A stretch of 64,000 nucleotides of DNA from Leptolyngbya sp. Heron Island J (lineage in GTDB: Bacteria; Cyanobacteriota; Cyanobacteriia; Phormidesmidales; Phormidesmidaceae). Location: contig NZ_AWNH01000095.1 of the NCBI RefSeq assembly GCF_000482245.1, positions 42,895 to 106,894 of the forward strand, read 5' to 3'. Below are positions 61,146 to 64,000 of this stretch, piece by piece. Below the pieces are notes generated by a model. The model saw only the letters and a list, made by a program, of their open reading frames with translations, had not been told where the DNA came from and did no database searches. The position numbers and the translations under genes were made by a program. The number at the start of each line of letters is the position of its first letter. The first letter of the stretch is position 1.

Positions 61146-62939
61146 ATGCTCTCCATCTACCAACGTCTCTGGCAAATGATTCGCTATGCCCGGCGTCTTT
61201 ACTGCGTAGATACGCTTCTGTGGCTCGGCATCATTGGGTTACCCATCGTTCCGGGTTTACTCATCCAACAATTTTTTAATGGTCTAACCGAGCAAACCCG
61301 CGAATCACCTTGGGTCTGGATCGGTCTGCTCTTAGCCATAGGAACAGCGCGAGTTGTTGTCATCTTTCTTGGACGCATTACCAAAACTCAGCACCGGTTT
61401 CTCATGAGCGGTCTGGTGCGTCATAATTTGCTATTGGGGCTGCTAAACCGGCCTGGAGCTGAGCTAGCAGCGGGTCGTGCCAGCGGCCAAAAGACATCAC
61501 CTGGAGAACTGCTTAGCTACTTTCGGGATGATGCTCTACATATTGAAAATACGGTTGTCTATACCAATGAGATTTTTGCAGAGACCGTGTTTGCTCTAGT
61601 GTCTATGGGGCTGTTGCTCAGCGTCAATGCCAGAATGACGCTGCTGGTATTTTTGCCCTTGTGCGCGATCGCACTCCTCGTCCATCGAGCCGAACATCGC
61701 CTCAAACGCTACCGTCGCACCAGTCGCCAGGCTACCCAGCAAGTCACAGGGCTGATGGGCGAACTGTTTACCGCTGTCCAGGCCGTTAAAGTGGCTGGGG
61801 CCGAAGCTGCAATGCTGAACGAGCTAGAGCAGCGGTGCGATCGCAGACGTCAGTTCAAGGTGCGAGAACAAGTCTTTAACGCTCTGCTTGGGGCTAGCTT
61901 TGAAACTATTGTCAACCTTGGCACTGGTCTGATTCTGCTGATGGCGGCCCAAAACCTGGGGGAAAGCCTCACCGTGGGTGATTTTGCCCTGTTTGTCTAT
62001 TATCTTGCTTTTGTTACCTACTTTTTTGCCTTTTTGGGCGGTTTTTTCGCCATTGTTCAGCAAAGTGAAGTCTCGTTTGAGCGTATGGATGAGCTGGTTA
62101 ATCATCCCATCACCCAGCCCTCTCCCCTTTACCTCAAACCTATCCTGGGGCCTCAATCGCCGCTGCCTCTCCCGACACCGCCTCTAACCGTTCAACCGCT
62201 ACACACACTACAGCTAAAAGGTCTGACCTATCATTACCCTGAGGGCAATTCTCAACGAGACACGGGGATTACTAACATTTCCATTACCCTGACTCGCGGC
62301 AGCTTGACCGTAATTACGGGTCCAGTCGGTGCTGGAAAGACCACCCTGCTCCGCGTCCTCCTGGGTTTACTGCCCCGGCAGTCCGGCAAAATCATTTGGA
62401 ACGACCAAGAGGTTCACGACCCGGCTAATTTTCTGGTGCCTCCCCATGCGGCCTACACCCCACAAATTCCCCAGCTTTTTAGCACGTCTCTACGAGAAAA
62501 TCTGCTCCTGGGGATGCCAGACATTTCTTTAGAACAGTCCCTGGAAACGCAGCTCAACCAGGCTCTCTCCATTGCTGCCTTCGCTCCCGATCTAGCCACC
62601 ATGCCCCAGGGACTAGAAACCCCCATTGGCACTCGCGGGTTACGTCTTTCTGGTGGTCAAAAGCAGCGCCTTGCCGCTGCTCGCATGCTCTTGCGTCAGC
62701 CCGAACTGCTGATTTTTGACGATCTTTCCAGTGCCTTGGATGTGGAAACCGAACAACGTTTGTGGGAAGGTCTGCTTAAAAAGCAACCCCTGAAAACAGC
62801 TAAATCCGCCGCTACCTACCTAACGGTCTCCCATCGTCCTGCTGTGCTTCAGCGGGCTGACCAAATTATTGTGCTTAAAGCGGGGCAGGTCTTGTTCTCT
62901 GGCACCCCCGACGAGTTCTTTACTCGTCAGTCAAGCTGA
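61146..62939 (+). CDS. ABC half-transporter with altered Walker B, right flank of cassettes E-G
   Basis: 597 aa from the ATG at 61146 (MLSIYQRLWQ); an in-frame TTG at 61104 is less likely. Six membrane helices (about 20-320), a proline-rich linker, then the nucleotide-binding domain: Walker A GPVGAGKTT, Q-loop YTPQIPQLF, signature LSGGQKQRLAAARML, Walker B LLIFDDLSSALD, in which the catalytic Glu is Asp, and switch His in TVSHRP. The canonical signature with a degenerate Walker B is the opposite of the half-transporter at 44259. This suggests that the two form a heterodimer with one active and one degenerate ATP site. Probably siderophore related from position. Confidence 0.85.
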   Translation: MLSIYQRLWQMIRYARRLYCVDTLLWLGIIGLPIVPGLLIQQFFNGLTEQTRESPWVWIGLLLAIGTARVVVIFLGRITKTQHRFLMSGLVRHNLLLGLLNRPGAELAAGRASGQKTSPGELLSYFRDDALHIENTVVYTNEIFAETVFALVSMGLLLSVNARMTLLVFLPLCAIALLVHRAEHRLKRYRRTSRQATQQVTGLMGELFTAVQAVKVAGAEAAMLNELEQRCDRRRQFKVREQVFNALLGASFETIVNLGTGLILLMAAQNLGESLTVGDFALFVYYLAFVTYFFAFLGGFFAIVQQSEVSFERMDELVNHPITQPSPLYLKPILGPQSPLPLPTPPLTVQPLHTLQLKGLTYHYPEGNSQRDTGITNISITLTRGSLTVITGPVGAGKTTLLRVLLGLLPRQSGKIIWNDQEVHDPANFLVPPHAAYTPQIPQLFSTSLRENLLLGMPDISLEQSLETQLNQALSIAAFAPDLATMPQGLETPIGTRGLRLSGGQKQRLAAARMLLRQPELLIFDDLSSALDVETEQRLWEGLLKKQPLKTAKSAATYLTVSHRPAVLQRADQIIVLKAGQVLFSGTPDEFFTRQSS

Positions 62940-63019
62940 GGCTGATTTTGCGATGTTTGTCCTATAACCGTCGCTGCAGTTACTATGACCGATCGGCTCC
63001 TAAGCATATCGGTAGACCC

Positions 63020-63610
63020 TTAGGTCAAACGACGGCGAACCATCGGGTGTTCGATCAAAACGGGGCCTTCTGGTAAAAAACGGGGAGAATAGTTAGACTT
63101 TTTACCTAATGCCTTCAAATCGCCAATGGGTAAGGGCTTTTTGAGCTTTTCTAAGTCCTTGATTAGCCAAAAAATTGCCCAGGTGGGTTTGTCAGTGGTG
63201 GTGGTTTCTGGCCGATGACTTGCCTTGCCAGGATAGCGGCCTCGACGAGAATGAACTTGTTTAATGTAGGTTGCCTTCCAGGTTGCTTGGGGATTTAGTG
63301 GGGGATCATCCGTATGGGATGCATAGATATAAACGTCCGCCATGCGCTCCTTGCGTAGGCTATCTGCTTGGCCAAATGCTTCAAATGCATTGCTGCCAAA
63401 GGCCAACATTGGATGTGTATCAAGGGAATCATCATCTAGCTGATGGGTGATAGCATCCAGCCCCGAGATGAGATGATGCTCTGGTACGGGGGCCAGAATA
63501 GCAAAATTTTTAGTATTAGTTTTTTCCACAGACTGTTTCCGTTGATGCCAGCTGTTTAATTTAACAAGTTCTGGGACGTTTAGTACACTGGAAAGTAAGT
63601 TTTCTACCAT
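63020..63610 (-). CDS. Unknown protein next to an IS630 element
   Basis: Not recognised. From the ATG at 63610 the product is 196 aa; Met codons at 63643 and 63712 are in the same open frame but overlap the transposase gene. It has a polar, mixed-charge composition with no signal peptide or membrane segment. Segments such as MADVYIYASHTDDPPLNPQ and TYIKQVHSRRGRYPG give no clue to function. The ATG overlaps the end of the transposase frame (TAAAATGG), so it may be a passenger gene or a host gene placed under the element's transcription. Confidence 0.45.
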   Translation of the reverse strand: MVENLLSSVLNVPELVKLNSWHQRKQSVEKTNTKNFAILAPVPEHHLISGLDAITHQLDDDSLDTHPMLAFGSNAFEAFGQADSLRKERMADVYIYASHTDDPPLNPQATWKATYIKQVHSRRGRYPGKASHRPETTTTDKPTWAIFWLIKDLEKLKKPLPIGDLKALGKKSNYSPRFLPEGPVLIEHPMVRRRLT

Positions 63611-63611
63611 T

Positions 63612-64000
63612 TTAGAGAGTCTTATCTTCTCGAATTTTGACATAATGCTTCTGAAATTTATCGCGTGCGGCCTCAACTGAAAATTGCCAATGGATGCGGA
63701 TACGCTGGTCATGCCGTTCTTGCACCAAGGCGAGCACCGCTTGCTCTAATTGGTCTTGTGTGGGAATGCGCTGATGCAAACAGCCTCTAGCCAGTGCCGA
63801 AAACTCGATCTCAATCATATTGAGCCAACTGGCTGACTTTGGGGTGTAGTGAAACTCAAACCGTTGGGCAAGGGCAAAGGCCTCCTCAGCCGTCAGGTAT
63901 TCATAGAAAGAACTGACATTATGGGTGTTGAGATTATCCTGCACAACCTGGATTTTGTCCGCATTAGGATAGCGCGCAGCTAAGGCTTGAAAAAACAGAG
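63612..64000 (-). CDS. IS630-family transposase, C-terminal part, cut by window edge
   Basis: The reading frame enters from beyond the window and gives FFQALAARYPNADKIQVVQD, then NLNTHN, YTPKSASWLNMIEIEFSAL and a typical basic C-terminus. These are the second Asp and the final Glu of the DDE catalytic triad of IS630/Tc1-type transposases. No frameshift is seen in the 129 residues available. The right end of the element and any inverted repeat are outside or not resolved. Confidence 0.85.
   Translation of the reverse strand, partial: LFFQALAARYPNADKIQVVQDNLNTHNVSSFYEYLTAEEAFALAQRFEFHYTPKSASWLNMIEIEFSALARGCLHQRIPTQDQLEQAVLALVQERHDQRIRIHWQFSVEAARDKFQKHYVKIREDKTL

Overview
This window is cyanobacterial chromosome. 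It opens with psbA (photosystem II D1 protein), carries many copies of the palindrome GCGATCGC (HIP1, typical of cyanobacteria), and contains cyanobacterial families such as DUF1400 hydrolases and TonB-dependent receptors with AMIN domains. The genus cannot be fixed from what I can read.

Left part (1-22 kb). psbA is followed by a strong terminator, then an HlyD/RND efflux pair, a CPA2-type cation/proton antiporter and a DUF1400 alpha/beta hydrolase. From 9.5 to 13.5 kb the DNA is broken up: a GNAT fragment is joined to a second copy of the last 183 codons of the RND pump, next to a deleted ISL3-type element with its inverted repeats, an attC-like palindrome, dispersed repeats and a perfect 72-bp tandem duplication. 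An AT-rich stretch (13.3-16.1 kb) holds a small secreted-type protein, a leucine-rich-repeat protein and an unknown membrane-anchored protein. Then come an alpha/beta hydrolase, an operon of a THI5/NMT1-like binding protein and a DOPA-dioxygenase-like protein, a siderophore-binding lipoprotein, a sucrase/ferredoxin-like Fe-S protein, and a FetA/FetB-type ABC pair.

Main part (23.2-62.9 kb). This is an array of seven cassettes, each in the order AraC/PchR-type regulator, TonB-dependent siderophore receptor, FecB/FhuD-type binding lipoprotein. Cassettes A-C are on +, D on -, and E-G on +. In cassette C the lipoprotein gene is reduced to about 25 codons and an MFS exporter follows. A relic of an eighth receptor/lipoprotein junction lies after cassette G. 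Two ABC half-transporters flank E-G, and their nucleotide-binding motifs look complementary. Regulators of A-D form one size class (about 363-370 aa) and those of E-G another (324-331 aa). The upstream DNA differs accordingly: receptors A-D, the stand-alone lipoprotein and the MFS gene share a motif with core TGCGTTTCGG, while F and G share a different block. Fur-like dyads built on TTGAGAAT lie before most units. No FecCD/FecE-type inner-membrane importer, no TonB/ExbBD and no siderophore synthesis genes are present, so the locus looks like a receptor-diversification island whose substrates enter through shared or unusual inner-membrane systems. Inside the array, at 38.2-39.5 kb, two small genes are associated with attC-like sites, suggesting captured integron-type cassettes.

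Right edge. An unknown ORF follows the 3' part of an IS630-family transposase that runs off the window.
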